A DNA stretch of 64,000 nucleotides from Channallabes apus (Eukaryota; Chordata; Actinopteri; Siluriformes; Clariidae), in the NCBI GenBank assembly GCA_030522415.1, contig CM060127.1:6497207-6561206 (forward strand), read 5' to 3'. Of the stretch, positions 1-10,706 are shown in pieces (the first letter of the stretch is position 1; each line of letters starts with the position of its first letter). A program made the translations under genes and the position numbers. A model generated the notes under the pieces. That model was not told the origin of the DNA. It did not search any database and saw only the letters and a program-made list of their open reading frames with translations.

Positions 1-51
1 GCAACGTAAACGTTGTAAACTGTGTAATTACAGTAGAAAGGCTACACGTGT

Positions 52-440
52 AGGGTCTTGTGTCATCTTATATTTTGTGTTCTTTAAATTTGTAGCTTTT
101 ATAAGACTCTACTTTCATTTAGGTGCACACACAATGACGAAAAAACTTTATGATTTTGTTAAATAAATAAAGTAAACGGGGTTCTGTATTGATTTTGGTG
201 AACTTGAGCGCATCAGAAAATGAACCCAAAGATTTTTTTTACCACAAATCTCTCAAAAATAGTAAGATGTATTTTGGTTTTATACTGCAAACGAAAAACG
301 AATCCAGGGTCTTGTGTCATCTTATATTTTGTGTTCTTTAAATTTGTAGTAGATTTATTAAATGAAATAAATTACACTAAACGGGGCTCTGTATTGTTTT
401 CGGTGAACTTGAGCGCGTCAGAAAATGAACCCAAACTCCG
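52..440. repeat. Local direct duplication
   Basis: The sequence starting agggtcttgtgtcatc at 52 recurs at 306. Both copies continue to a shared block ending near 229 and 433 (gaacttgagcg, then cagaaaatgaaccc). The second copy lacks about 60 bases in the middle. The segment between them (228-308) recurs at 2021-2098. Confidence 0.75.
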
Positions 441-1687
441 TGTATACTCGCCGCACAGACGTGAAAAATATATACTTATAGAAAGAGAAATATCTGCTTT
501 AATATAAAGTAATGAAAAAAAATTATTAGATTATGTAATTCGTATGAGAAGTGAATTACTGTATAGGCGCGCTCACTGACGACGAGATGACATGATCAGC
601 ACAGCCGTAACCAAAGGAATCACTAACTTATCAATGAATTATTAAAATGGTCAGAGTGAGTTTCCTGGCTGTTTTAACAAATATTTGAAGTAGATAACAG
701 TAGCCCACATTTATAAAAGCATTTTTTATTTATATAAAACTATAAAAAAAAATAATCCTGCGTTTATTTTTAGGTTTGCCCGCTGCCACAGTTCTTCAGT
801 AACAAACCTATAAAACATGTACATCTGTATGAATAAATTGTTTAAATGTGATCAGTAAATGCTCCTTGCTAGTGACTGACATCGGCGTGCTGAAAGATCT
901 AATCTCTCATATCGGCGCGTGCGTTCATCTGACTTAACGTTTCAGCCATTCACACATGCATTGTGCTGTTGTTTGTACACACTTTCAGTTTTCCCCTTCT
1001 ACTCTCCTCTTTCATAAAAAATGAACAATCCGACACGAGCAGATTTGTTTCAGTCAGAATATTTATCAATCATAAAGAGAGGCGACATATACTTGCTGAT
1101 TAAACACTGCATTTTTAAAGTGAAAGCGCGCGATGTGAGCAGCTTTAATTATTGATAATTAAATCATTATTAAATGGTGGACATAAAAAGCAAAAAGAAT
1201 AATAATATTATTTTGATTATTATTATCATGTTCTTTTGCTGTTTGAGCGTCTGTGGATTCCAAAATTTATATTTTTACCGTTTTTTAATCACTGAAATGG
1301 AAGAGATACTGTAGAAAGGTTCCTTATCATAACGTGCCTTGTATTGTTTTTAATCGCTCGATACACGACCCATCATTTTTAATGCTATTTTACAAAAGGT
1401 AAATACACATGGAATAATTTTATTTGGTTTGTTTATTTATAGATAAAATGTAAAGTAATTAAAAACAGTGTAGAGTGATTAATAACACTACATGTTATGG
1501 TAAGAAATTCCAGGGATTTTAGTTTCTCCGAGTGGATACTGTAGGTGAGAACAGCTATTCACAGGTTATTTGCATTTGTATGTCTGACTTCGCAAAGCAC
1601 ACCTGTAAAACCTGTTTAAATGTAAATGCTCCTCGCTGCGCGGTTTGGGGGAGGGACCAGCGCTTGTGTTTTTGTGTTATCAAGTAC

Positions 1688-1950
1688 GGGCTAATGCTTA
1701 ACAGTTGCACAATTATATTTCTATTCAGTAAAGAAAAACACTATTGTTATTATTTCAATACATACTGTGCAGCTGTGAGAATTGTGGCATGAATATAATG
1801 CCCTACGATTCACATTCATTTACAATATGTGCGTCAATGTCCAACTTAAACCAAGCATGCGTTGCCACGCTTGGAGTAGTGTGCAAATTTATTTGCCAAA
1901 TGTGAACAAATAACGAAATAAGAGAGCTTGATTATACTGCATAAACATCA
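1688..1950 (+). repeat. Direct repeat, copy 1 of 2
   Basis: About 260 bases starting ggctaatgcttaacagttgc match 2767-3040 in the same orientation, with scattered substitutions and small indels. No protein or RNA family was recognised. Confidence 0.8.
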
Positions 1951-2020
1951 TTCAGTACCTAAATATATAAATATTGCATAAATATTATTTTGTACAGACA
2001 AATGTCTGAAAAAAAAAAGA

Positions 2021-2098
2021 TTTTTTTTTACCACAAATCTCTCAAAAATAGTAAGATATATTTTGGTTTCATACTGCAAACGAAAAACGAATCCAGAG
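2021..2098 (+). repeat. Copy of the 228-308 segment
   Basis: Starts gattttttttaccacaaatc and closely matches 228-308 in the same orientation, so the repeat family is dispersed over at least 2 kb. Confidence 0.75.
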
Positions 2099-2639
2099 CC
2101 TGTAATTATATTGCATAACTATTATTTTGCACAAATACTGTAAATCTCTGAATAAAACAATGATATTTTATTCACAAATGTAAGACAATATATTTTGGTT
2201 CAGTGCCAGACGAAGTGCGAGCAAATAATGTAATGAGAGGCCCCGATTATAGTGCATACATCTTTTTTATTGATTTATTTTTTTATTATATATTCTGGAA
2301 GTTTGCTCTATTTGTTTTAGTTATTTCTATATTTAAATCTTGATGTCTTAAACTCTAACAACTGTAAGTATTGTCGAAATAAATTTTTTTAAAGCCCTAG
2401 TGCTGTTGTTTGTGCTGTTTTCTTTAATAATAACACTAAACAGATAAAAACAGAGAGTCTGTCTAAACAAAATAAAACCAATGTTTTCTAACTCATATTT
2501 TTTATATTTATAGTTTTTCATGTTTGTTGGATGTGTAAGTTATCATAATTGTAGTATTACTTCGCTACAACATATTGTTTTGACTTTATTATGACTTAAG
2601 CTCTGAATATATTTAAAAACCGATACGACGGAAAATGTC

Positions 2640-2760
2640 AATTTGCGCCACCTGGCGGTCATTTCACGAATTATTTTGAAATGCTCCTGGTTTATTTTGG
2701 CCGCTGCCGCTTTCCACGGCGGTGAGTGCGACGGTAATGAGCAGTCTGGTTGTCACACCA
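2640..2760. repeat. Dispersed repeat, inverted partner at 62640-62770
   Basis: The segment containing tttgcgccacctggcggtc and ttattttggccgctg matches, in inverse orientation, ccaggtggcgcaaagtgac near 62760. It is probably the end of a repeat family; no full element could be delimited. Confidence 0.6.
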
Positions 2761-2766
2761 CTGTAT

Positions 2767-3040
2767 AGGCTAATACTTAACAGTTGCACAATTATATTTC
2801 TATTCAGTAAAGAAAAACACTATTGTTATTATTTCAATACATACTGTGCAGCTGTGAGAATTGTGGCAGGAATATAATGCCCGACGATTCACATTCATTT
2901 ACAGTATGTGCGTCAATATCCAACTTAAACCAAGCATGCGTTGCCACGCTTGGATGCTCAGTAGTGTGCAATGCAGCAAGTGCAAGCCAAATGCGAACAA
3001 GTAACGAAATAAGAGAGCTTGATTATACTGCATAAACATT
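2767..3040 (+). repeat. Direct repeat, copy 2 of 2
   Basis: Second copy of the 1688-1950 repeat, offset by about 1.08 kb. It is slightly longer because of a short insertion near 2950. Confidence 0.8.
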
Positions 3041-3334
3041 CAGTTCAACTGAATCGCAGAAAAAATCTACGGTTAACGAATTAAGATAGTTATACAGCAA
3101 AAATATTATTTAGTACAACAAAATCTGTGGATTCTTTATGAGACGGCATAAATATTTAATACAAAAAATTAAATATTTTGGTTTATATTCTGGTTTATAT
3201 GGTTAATGTATTATCTGGTTGCGTGCAAGTTTGCTGTTTTTCCTATAGTATGCTGAAGCAAAATCAAAATAAAACATTTTATTTAGTTTTATTTTTATTT
3301 TGCTATAATTAAAATAAAAAAAAATTTAAAACAG

Positions 3335-3407
3335 TATCACACAGGGATCGAACCCGGGTCGCCCGGAGTGAAACGCCACGGACTTACCAGCTGCACCACT
3401 CAGACAC
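3335..3407 (-). repeat. tRNA-like SINE head or tRNA pseudogene
   Basis: Read on the minus strand, there is an A-box-like tggtgcagctggtaa (about 3384-3398) and a B box gggttcgatccc (about 3345-3356). Acceptor and anticodon stems pair poorly, so this is a tRNA-derived repeat head rather than a working tRNA. The adjoining cacttagagacaa motif and an aacattttatttagtttt motif also flank the tRNA-like unit at 3884-3953. Confidence 0.5.
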
Positions 3408-3883
3408 TTAGAGACAACGCACCCCAGACTATAAATAGCACCCATTCCTCCATACTGTTCTTTACAGATTTTCCTTATCATAACATGTGTTAGATCGTTC
3501 TTTTATCACTCTATACACAATACTTTGCTATTTTTATAGATGTTGAGCATCGTGAGCAAGCCCGAGATCATATTAACGTTAATTATCACCAGCCGACATG
3601 AATAGGCGGCTCACGAGTAACGTGAGTTGGGAGCACACCAATCGATTCGACTATGGTTAATCGCTCACTCCGTAGGCTCCCTGAATAGGCGGGAAAGGGA
3701 TGGAGCCGCATATTTGTGCCGGCAGGAGGAAAAAAAAAAAAACAGATCTAACAGATGAGGACTCAGATTAATGTGCAAAAAATATATAAAACTATATAAG
3801 TCTACATAGCCTTTATAAGACTCTACCTTAAGCGCACTTAAAACATTTTATTTAGTTTTAAAATAAAACAATTTTAAAACATC
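3408..3883. other. Spacer between two tRNA-like units
   Basis: No gene seen. It contains a GC-richer stretch (3540-3730) with repeated gaataggcgg motifs and a short poly-A run, then AT-rich sequence. Confidence 0.5.
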
Positions 3884-3953
3884 ATCAGTCGGGATTCGAA
3901 CCGGCACTTTGTAGATCTCTGGCCGAGCGCTCTAACCGCTACACCATGCGGGC
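3884..3953 (-). repeat. Second tRNA-like SINE head
   Basis: On the minus strand it reads an A-box-like tggtgtagcggttagagc and a B box ggttcgaatccc. The T stem and acceptor stem are decayed. Its flank cacttagagacaatgcaccc matches the flank of the first unit, so the two are copies of one repeat or products of a local duplication. Confidence 0.5.
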
Positions 3954-4203
3954 ACTTAGAGACAATGCACCCCAGAGACATTAATAAGCCACTCGACTTC
4001 TTTGAACGCAAGCTCTAGATAAGTGACGAAGTAAGCCTGTTATAATAATAACTTGGTGTTATTTGATCTTATTGGTTTAGAAATTTATATTTAATAAAAC
4101 CCTACACACTTCTTTTCTAATTACACGTGATAAAATCTAAAGGCTCACTGTGTTAATATTTATTGTGCTTAAATTTGATCTTAATAAGATTTGATTTAAT
4201 TTG

Positions 4204-4977
4204 TGTAGATGCGGTTGGCTTATTTCACTAGTTTTGACGCGTAGCTAATGTCTTAAAGTTTCACTCACATGACAGAAGTCCGATCTCTTTGTCTTTTGTT
4301 GTTTATTTGTCAGCATCAAAGAATCAACACTTCATACAGTCGTCTTGAGTAAATCCACTGTGATTACAGACACCAGTTGCTGCATCTTGCAAATCTCTGA
4401 GTTTTACAACAACCTGTTTGCTGTATCTTGTAGATTACAATCTTGGCTTGGGTATATAACAACACTCTTGTTGTTTCTCATGCTCCCAGCTTACGTTAGC
4501 TTACGGTTACAACAACCTAGTTGCTGTATTTTAACATTTCTAGCTTACCGGGAGCTCTCACTAGCTGACGGTTACAACAACCTAGTTGCTGTATTTAGCA
4601 TTTCTAGCTTACCGGGAGCTCTCATTAGCTGACGGTTACAACAACCTAGTTGCTGTATTTAGCATTTCTAACTTACCGGGAGCTCTCATTAGCTGACGGT
4701 CTAAAGCTTGTGTTTCCGTAGCCTTCCAAATCTATACTGAACTCTCTAGCATATCACAGTCACACAAATGCATGTAATAGTAGAATGACATCACAGACCA
4801 ACCTACAATTATCAACTTATGATGCATAACTAAGAAATATAAAGCTTATGGCTTATGTAACAAACTTAATGCTTAATGCTTTACTAATGAATAGAACAAG
4901 GTAGAATAAATGAAATAGCAAATAAAATAAAATAAACACAACAACAAATTCATAACAAGTGCGATATGGCACTTACA
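4204..4977 (-). repeat. 3-prime LTR of BEL/Pao element 1
   Basis: It runs on the plus strand from tgtagatgcgg to ggcacttaca. It contains three tandem copies of a unit of about 64 bases that start at 4505, 4570 and 4634 (ggttacaacaacctag). The related LTRs of the element at 37400-45035 have one copy and are about 125 bases shorter. A purine-rich tract, aggggctggaa, lies just inside it (4978-4990, minus strand) and is the likely polypurine tract. Confidence 0.9.
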
Positions 4978-5150
4978 TTCCAGCCCCTAATTGACAGGCA
5001 TGGAGACTGACAATTACAATTTTTTTTTTGATAAAGCCATGAAATCAAACATTCTTAACCTTCTAAAACGTTTTAAATCTTTTAAGTGTGTAATATTTAT
5101 CTCAGGTGTTTACATTTGCATATCAAATCTCACAACATATTACCACACAT

Positions 5151-5792
5151 TTAACAGTCCATTTCATATATGAGGCACAGCTTGTCGATGGGTCTTTCCA
5201 GAGTGTTGGTCTTGGTTTTAACTAACACACGTTTCACCAGTCCCCCTTTGTCGGGGAACACTTTCGTGATTCTTCTCATGACCCATGAATTTCTTGGAGA
5301 AGACTCGTCAGTTATTAAAACTATGTCTCCAATCGAAAGGTTTTTTTTGTTTTGAAACCACTTTTGCCGCCCCTGGAGCAAGGGCAAGTATTCATGTACC
5401 CATCGCTTCCAGAGCAGGTCTGATCGATGCTGGATCTGCTTCTCCCAGCGACGTGCATAGATGTCTTCCTTTTTGAAAAATCCAGAGGGCAGGTTTGGCT
5501 GTTTTTTCATCAGCAGCAGGTGGTTTGGTGTCACAGGTTCCACTTTGGGCGAGCAGCTGTTTCTTTTCACAGATGCCTTTCGTTTTGGCTGTGTGCGAAT
5601 TCCCTGTTTGAATTCTGCTGCTGCTTTACCCTTTTGCAACGTGAGAAGTTCTTCCTTGAAATTTTGTCTTTGAGTGAACTTAATGATTTCGTTTTCTGCT
5701 TTTGTTAGGTCTTGCACTTTTAGAGACTTGTGGTTTTCTGTCTTTGGGTCATCTACTTGTGTTTTAACCCTTTCTGTTTTTTGTTTCAGCAT
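5151..5792 (-). pseudogene. BEL/Pao integrase C-terminal part (core deleted)
   Basis: This 213-residue frame ends in the domain that closes BEL/Pao integrases (DUF5641-type). Seen are TPNHLLLMK near residue 90, the [20 protein letters not shown] block, [15 protein letters not shown], and a closing [10 protein letters not shown]. In intact family members a zinc-binding HHCC region and a DDE core separate the N-terminal AENEIIKFTQRQNF stretch from TPNHLLL. Here only about 50 low-complexity residues lie between them, so the catalytic part is gone. The plus-strand copy at 43438-44199 has the same internal deletion, which therefore predates both insertions. Confidence 0.85.
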
Positions 5793-5827
5793 GTCTCTGG
5801 TGCGAAGGATCCAGGCAGCGGATCTTT

Positions 5828-6101
5828 TTAACTTGTGCCATCAGAGTGATGATTAATCAGTTTACTTACTGCGCCTGTGTCTGTGTATTTTGTAATGCTC
5901 ACAGTATTCACTAAAGCTGAGAGCTTAACTTCATCAGCATTTTCATCAAAATTCTCTTTTATTGATGTGTCATGAATATTTTCAGGCCATTTGCACTCTG
6001 CTTCTTTGAGGAGGGAGGGACCATGGATCCAGTTGACATTTTTCATAAACTTTTCACAAGATACCCCCTTGGAGGCGGAGTCAGCTGGGTTTTGTGAGGT
6101 A
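5828..6101 (-). pseudogene. BEL/Pao RNase H to integrase linker remnant
   Basis: The frame at 5828-6046 (72 residues) continues the pol reading after the RNase H region and includes a [18 protein letters not shown] stretch typical of this linker in BEL/Pao. Frame breaks separate it from the pol piece upstream and the integrase piece downstream. Confidence 0.65.
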
Positions 6102-7760
6102 TTAACGTACCTCCATTGCTGTGCCTTGGTTGACTCTTACAATGGCGCTTCTGTTGGCCACGAAGGTTTTAAAACGAAGTGTTTCGTTATCAATGTATCT
6201 CAAAACAGTTGTACTGTCAGTCCAAAACATAGAGTCCAGAAATTTAAATTCTAGCTTTTCTTTCAGCATTTTGTCATTTTTTACAGCGACCACTGCCGCA
6301 GTCAGTTCCATTTGTGGAATGGTGGTTTGTTTCAGGTGTGCTACACGGGAATTCCCCATCATGAATGCACAATGTGTAAGTCCATCAGCGTTTATTAACC
6401 TGAGGTATGAGACAGCTCCGTATCCCGTTTCACTTGCATCCGAGAAGTGATGGAGTTGTGCTGTAGCTGTAACTCCGAAGTCGGCTGGTTTTATGGACCT
6501 TGCTATGCTGAACTCGGACAGTCTGTGCAGCTCTTGCAGCCAGGTTTTCCATGCCATTACAAACTGCTCAGGAATGTCATCATCCCAGGCAAGTTTTTCT
6601 TTACATAACTGTTGCATTGGGATTGTAGCTGGCAGTACGGCAGGTGGGAGAAAGCCTAACGGGTCGTATGTTGAGCTAGTGATTGACAGAATTCCTCTTC
6701 TTGTCACAGGTCGTTCCTTTAAACTAATCTTAAACTTGAACATGTCTGAATCAATGCACCACAGCACCCCCAGAGCTCTCTCAATGGGCAGTGCATCTTT
6801 ACTCAAGTCTAAGTCTCTCATGTCTTTGATCCTTTCACTCTCGGGAATGACAGTCAGTAGGGCACGGCTATTGCTTGCCCATTTAGTGAGGTTAGACCCT
6901 CCGCTTGTACAGAGACTTGTGAGATCATTGTATAGGGCGACTGCTTGGTCATGACTCGAAACAGATTTCAGGCAGTCGTCTACATGAAAGTTTTTAAGCA
7001 CTGTGTTAACTGCCACAGCAGATGGATTGCTGCGGTTTTCTTCTGCTGTCTTTCTGAGGGCGAAGTTAGCACCACTAGGCAACAATTTTACACCGAACAG
7101 ATGAACTACCATTTTATTTTCGACTAAGTCTTGGTTCACATCTCCATTCGGCCACCATAGGAAGCGCAGCAGATCTGTGTCCTTCTCGGGGACTTTCACC
7201 TGATAATACATGGCTGCTACGATTGTGTCCTTTTTCTTGGACTTTATTTTAGCAGGTACTATGGGGAGGATGCTATTACCTCCAGCCCCAGTGAGCGCAT
7301 TTGATTCATGACTCACAGCAGGTGGTGTATTTGTTGTGCCACTTTCAGTTTCGTTTCCACGGGCGCTCGTAGCTGACTGCGCCAAGGCTGGCACTGCTAT
7401 GTGTAGCATGCTTGGATGTGGCTTTGAACACAATGAACATGTAATTTTTTTGGTACAGTCTTTCCACAAATGACCCTTTGTTAAACATCCGAAACAGAAT
7501 CCGTTTCTTTTTAAGAATTCTACTTTGTCTTTGTGTGTCTTATCATTAAATTGGAAGCAATCATCTAAGACATGCTCCCCTTTGCAATGTGCGCACGGTT
7601 TAGTGAAAGCACTGACAGGTGATGTACCGGCATTCTTCATTGTAATCAAGTCTGTGAATTTTACCAACCTGTCTGTCCTCGGTTGCGACGCTGACCTTAG
7701 GTTTTCCTTGGCCCCTTTGTTTGGGTCCTTGAAGGGATGTGTGACAGGGTTTTCCGTCAC
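6102..7760 (-). pseudogene. BEL/Pao gag-pol fragment: zinc knuckles, partial RT, RNase H
   Basis: This is a 552-residue frame. Residues 56-68 form a zinc knuckle (C56, C59, H63, C68), 89-102 a CCHC knuckle (C89, C92, H97, C102), and 108-120 a further CxxC cluster. The protease expected next is absent. The reading jumps at about residue 180 into the second half of reverse transcriptase, with LLRFLWWPNGD and the active-site box HVDD (residues 259-262; usually YVDD in the family). Then come a region like Pfam Peptidase_A17 (STYDPLGFLPPAVLPA) and an RNase H start (HHFSDASETGYGAVSYLR). The enzyme cannot work as encoded. The plus-strand copy at 41563-43074 keeps the protease but lacks this reverse-transcriptase part. 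Confidence 0.85.
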
Positions 7761-8691
7761 TGGTTGCGGCGTCCAGGACTGTAGAGTGCGCGCTGCTTAG
7801 GTGCAAGTTGCTTGATTCGGGGACTGCGCTTTCGTTCGCAGGCTGCGCTCGGCTGTTACCTGTTGAGTTGGAGAGGTGAGAGTGCCCGCTGCTCGCGCTG
7901 CTCGATTCAATGAGCGCGCTCTCGTTCGCAGGCTCCGCTCGGCTGTTGCATGTTGAGTTGGAACGATGAGAGCGCGCGCTGCTCGGGCACGCGCTGCTCG
8001 ATTCAATGAGTGCGCTCTTGCTCTTGGGCGATCGGCTGTCGTATTTGCGATCTTGACGTTGAAGCACTCTTAATTTGGCATCATGCATAGCGAGCGCCGT
8101 TTTGGTTTCCAGTCTTTCTCTTTTTGCTTTTAGTTGCACTTTTTCGATTTCTAATTGGAGACGTTCTTCCAAGGTTGCAGCTTTTGCTAACAGAGCTGCT
8201 CTTTTGGCTTCTTCTTTCTTTAGTAGGGCTGAGAATGATGTAGAAGTTACAGACCTTTTGGATGCTGCCGTTATCAGTGACACGCTGACGCCCGGCGAGA
8301 CATCTTCGCGTAGTCGCGACGTCACAGAGTGGCCCTTAGTGTCCTTGGTGTCCGCTATCCAGCAACCCACCTTAGCCATGAATTCTGTGCGGCCTTGGGC
8401 CTCAGGTGCTCCGCAGGCGACCTGATCGCATTTGTGTTCGTCTTTACGAGTGTACACAAGCACATCAACGTTACTTCTCATGAAGTTCTCTCTTCTGCAC
8501 TCAGTTTCAACGATGTCTAACTTACGTGCATAGTTCATAGGTGTCTTTAATGCATTAGACGTTGCATTCAGTCGAATTCGCTTGCCTTTTCTTGCATCCA
8601 GCGCCTCGTTGAGGTTCTTTCTGTTCATCTCGTGGAGCGCTGTTAGGCTCCCCAGCCAAGTGCTGGGAGCGTTGTCCTCGTTGTTCAGCAT
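7600..8691 (-). pseudogene. BEL/Pao gag-like protein, capsid domain deleted
   Basis: This is a 363-residue frame starting MLNNEDNAP at 8691. Residues about 158-211 are rich in E, K, A and L and should form a coiled coil (AALLAKAATLEERLQLEIEK). A Ser/Asn-rich repetitive stretch follows (ALIESSSA twice), then the tail TSLQGPKQRGQGK, which in element 2 lies after the capsid domain. The conserved DUF1759-type gag domain, seen in element 2 at 40675-41280, is missing. It shares only its coiled-coil region with the gag start of element 2 and has about 150 extra N-terminal residues. It overlaps the next frame by 161 bases. Confidence 0.75.
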
Positions 8692-8777
8692 GGCGAAGTT
8701 CGACGGCTATTCTCTTTCACTTTCCCTTTCAGCGTTCACTTGTTTTCGTTCAAACAGCGGAAAAGCTTTAGACTTTA

Positions 8778-9553
8778 TGTAGATGCGGTTGGCTTATTTC
8801 ACTAGTTTTGACGCGTAGCTAATGTCTTAAAGTTTCACTCACATGACAGAAGTCCGATCTCTTTGTCTTTTGTCGTTTATTTGTCAGCATCAAAGAATCA
8901 ACACTTCATACAGTCGTCTTGAGTAAATCCACTGTGATTACAGACACCAGTTGCTGCATCTTGCAAATCTCTGAGATTTACAACAACCTGTTTGCTGTAT
9001 CTTGTAGATTACAATCTTGGCTTGGGTATATAACAACACTCTTGTTGTTTCTCATGCTCCCAGCTTACGTTAGCTTACGGTTACAACAACCTAGTTGCTG
9101 TATTTTACATTTCTAGCTTACCGGGAGCTCTCACTAGCTGACGGTTACAACAACCTAGTTGCTGTATTTAGCATTTCTAGCTTACCGGGAGCTCTCATTA
9201 GCTGATGGTTACAACAACTTAGTTGCTGTATTTAGCATTTCTAGCTTACCGGGAGCTCTCATTAGCTGACGGTCTAAAGCTTGTGTTTCCGTAGCCTTCC
9301 AAATCTATACTGAACTCTCTAGCATATCACAGTCACACAAATGCATGTAATAGTAGAATGACATCACAGACCAACCTACGATTATCAACTTATGATGCAT
9401 AACTAAGAAATATAAAGCTTATGGCTTATGTAACAAACTTAATGCTTAATGCTTTACTAATGAATAGAACAAGGGAGAATAAATAAAATAACAGCAAATA
9501 AAATAAAATAAACACAACAACAAATTCATAACAAGTGCGATATGGCACTTACA
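8778..9553 (-). repeat. 5-prime LTR of BEL/Pao element 1
   Basis: Upstream LTR relative to minus-strand transcription. It matches 4204-4977 with about ten substitutions and small indels near 9100 and 9487, and has the same three-fold 64-base repeat. I could not recognise a tRNA-complementary primer-binding site just inside it. Confidence 0.9.
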
Positions 9554-9558
9554 ATTTG

Positions 9559-10660
9559 AATTCTACATTTGTACTGTAATTTTAGTACTGTGATTATGAA
9601 TTCGGTCAACTACAGTGTTTCACTTGATGTTATCGGCTACTACGTGTATTATTTAATGGAACGCGTCTCATTAATGTGGCAGAGAATGAACGAAGGCATG
9701 AGGCGTCAGTCTGTAGTTATATAGCGCCACTCAGTGGTAAAAGCCATGAAATGTACATGCCGAAATGCGTCGGCGACGGTAAATACGACGCTCCGATTAG
9801 GTGACCACTGTACATACATATATATATGCACAAACACACAAAGAACACTCTGTTCTCATGCACACTAGAAATTAAATATTCCCTACATTAAGTATGCCAA
9901 GCAAAAATTGAAAGAAAAGGTTTAAATAAGTGTGCTTTGGAAATTACACTAACCATTCACTTAAAGTATATTTTTCTATAAAATGTTATATTTAAAATTT
10001 AATTAAAAAAATTGGTAAAAGCATGATGTTAGAATAACTTTATATACTGGTACAATTATTTGTTAGTATATTTGCAATGTACTATAGAAAATTTTAATAT
10101 ACAGGGTGACAGACAGGAGTCGGACGTTTTTACTGTAAAACAGGTAGAACACAGAAAGTGGTGATGGGACCACACTGGACCACCCCTATTGGAACGCCAA
10201 TTCAGTCATAATGAAGCAGTGGACATCACAACATTGTTTGTTTGCTTATGACAGCTTTTTTGTATGGTGAGTCTATCACAGCAATGCAGTGGCTACTTGT
10301 TCATTAAAACACTAAAGATAACTGAAAACATCAAAGACTTCTGAGTGAATGTGAAAAAAATAACAGTTCCCTCTAGAATAACACCAAAAGCTAAGCTATA
10401 TAACTTTTTTTCGGATATTTTTTTGTAGAAATGGGATAAAACTTGTTGTGGAGAGGTGCTGTCGATGCATCCTATCTGCTCCTCTCTAACACTCTGCACA
10501 GATCTTCAGATATTTATCATCATCAAATTACAATAAAAAAGGAGCTACAAAATTGACCATTAAGCAGACTTCAAGGAAATACTCTGACTGTTTAAAAGGA
10601 TGAGCTTCGTTTTAGAAGCAAATATCCCTGGTTTCTGAGAGTCCTAATTCCTGGGAGGAA

Positions 10661-10703
<43 letters not shown>
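9559..10703. other. Non-coding spacer with dispersed repeat and (TA)n
   Basis: No gene seen. The segment 9595-9813 (containing tagcgccactcagtggtaaa and gcgacggtaaatacg) matches 49150-49365 in inverse orientation, so it is a dispersed repeat. A (TA)n run occupies about 10662-10703 and abuts the next transposon. Confidence 0.6.

Positions 10704-10706
<3 letters not shown>

Larger units (their letters stand above)
1..3330. other. AT-rich non-coding repeat region
   Basis: I see no gene here. The stretch is AT-rich and every open frame is short and without recognisable domains. It holds several internal direct repeats, listed separately, which suggests old degraded mobile elements or local duplication. 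Confidence 0.6.
4204..9553 (-). mobile_element. BEL/Pao LTR retrotransposon, minus strand, defective
   Basis: The element is bounded by two LTRs (4204-4977 and 8778-9553) of about 775 bases that begin and end TG...CA on the coding strand. It is flanked by a perfect 5-base target duplication, atttg, at 4199-4203 and 9554-9558. On the minus strand the interior codes for a gag-like protein, zinc knuckles, the second half of reverse transcriptase, an RNase H region, and the C-terminal DUF5641-type domain of BEL/Pao integrase. The DUF1759-type gag domain, protease, first part of reverse transcriptase, and the integrase zinc-binding and catalytic core are missing, so it cannot be autonomous. The LTRs differ at roughly ten positions plus small indels. 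Confidence 0.9.

Noticed and set aside
4345..4632. Open frame starting MSKSTVITDTSCC, also seen at 8919, 37711 and 44697
   Set aside because: It lies inside the BEL/Pao LTRs and repeats with them. There is no known domain, and it ends at different points in different LTR copies.
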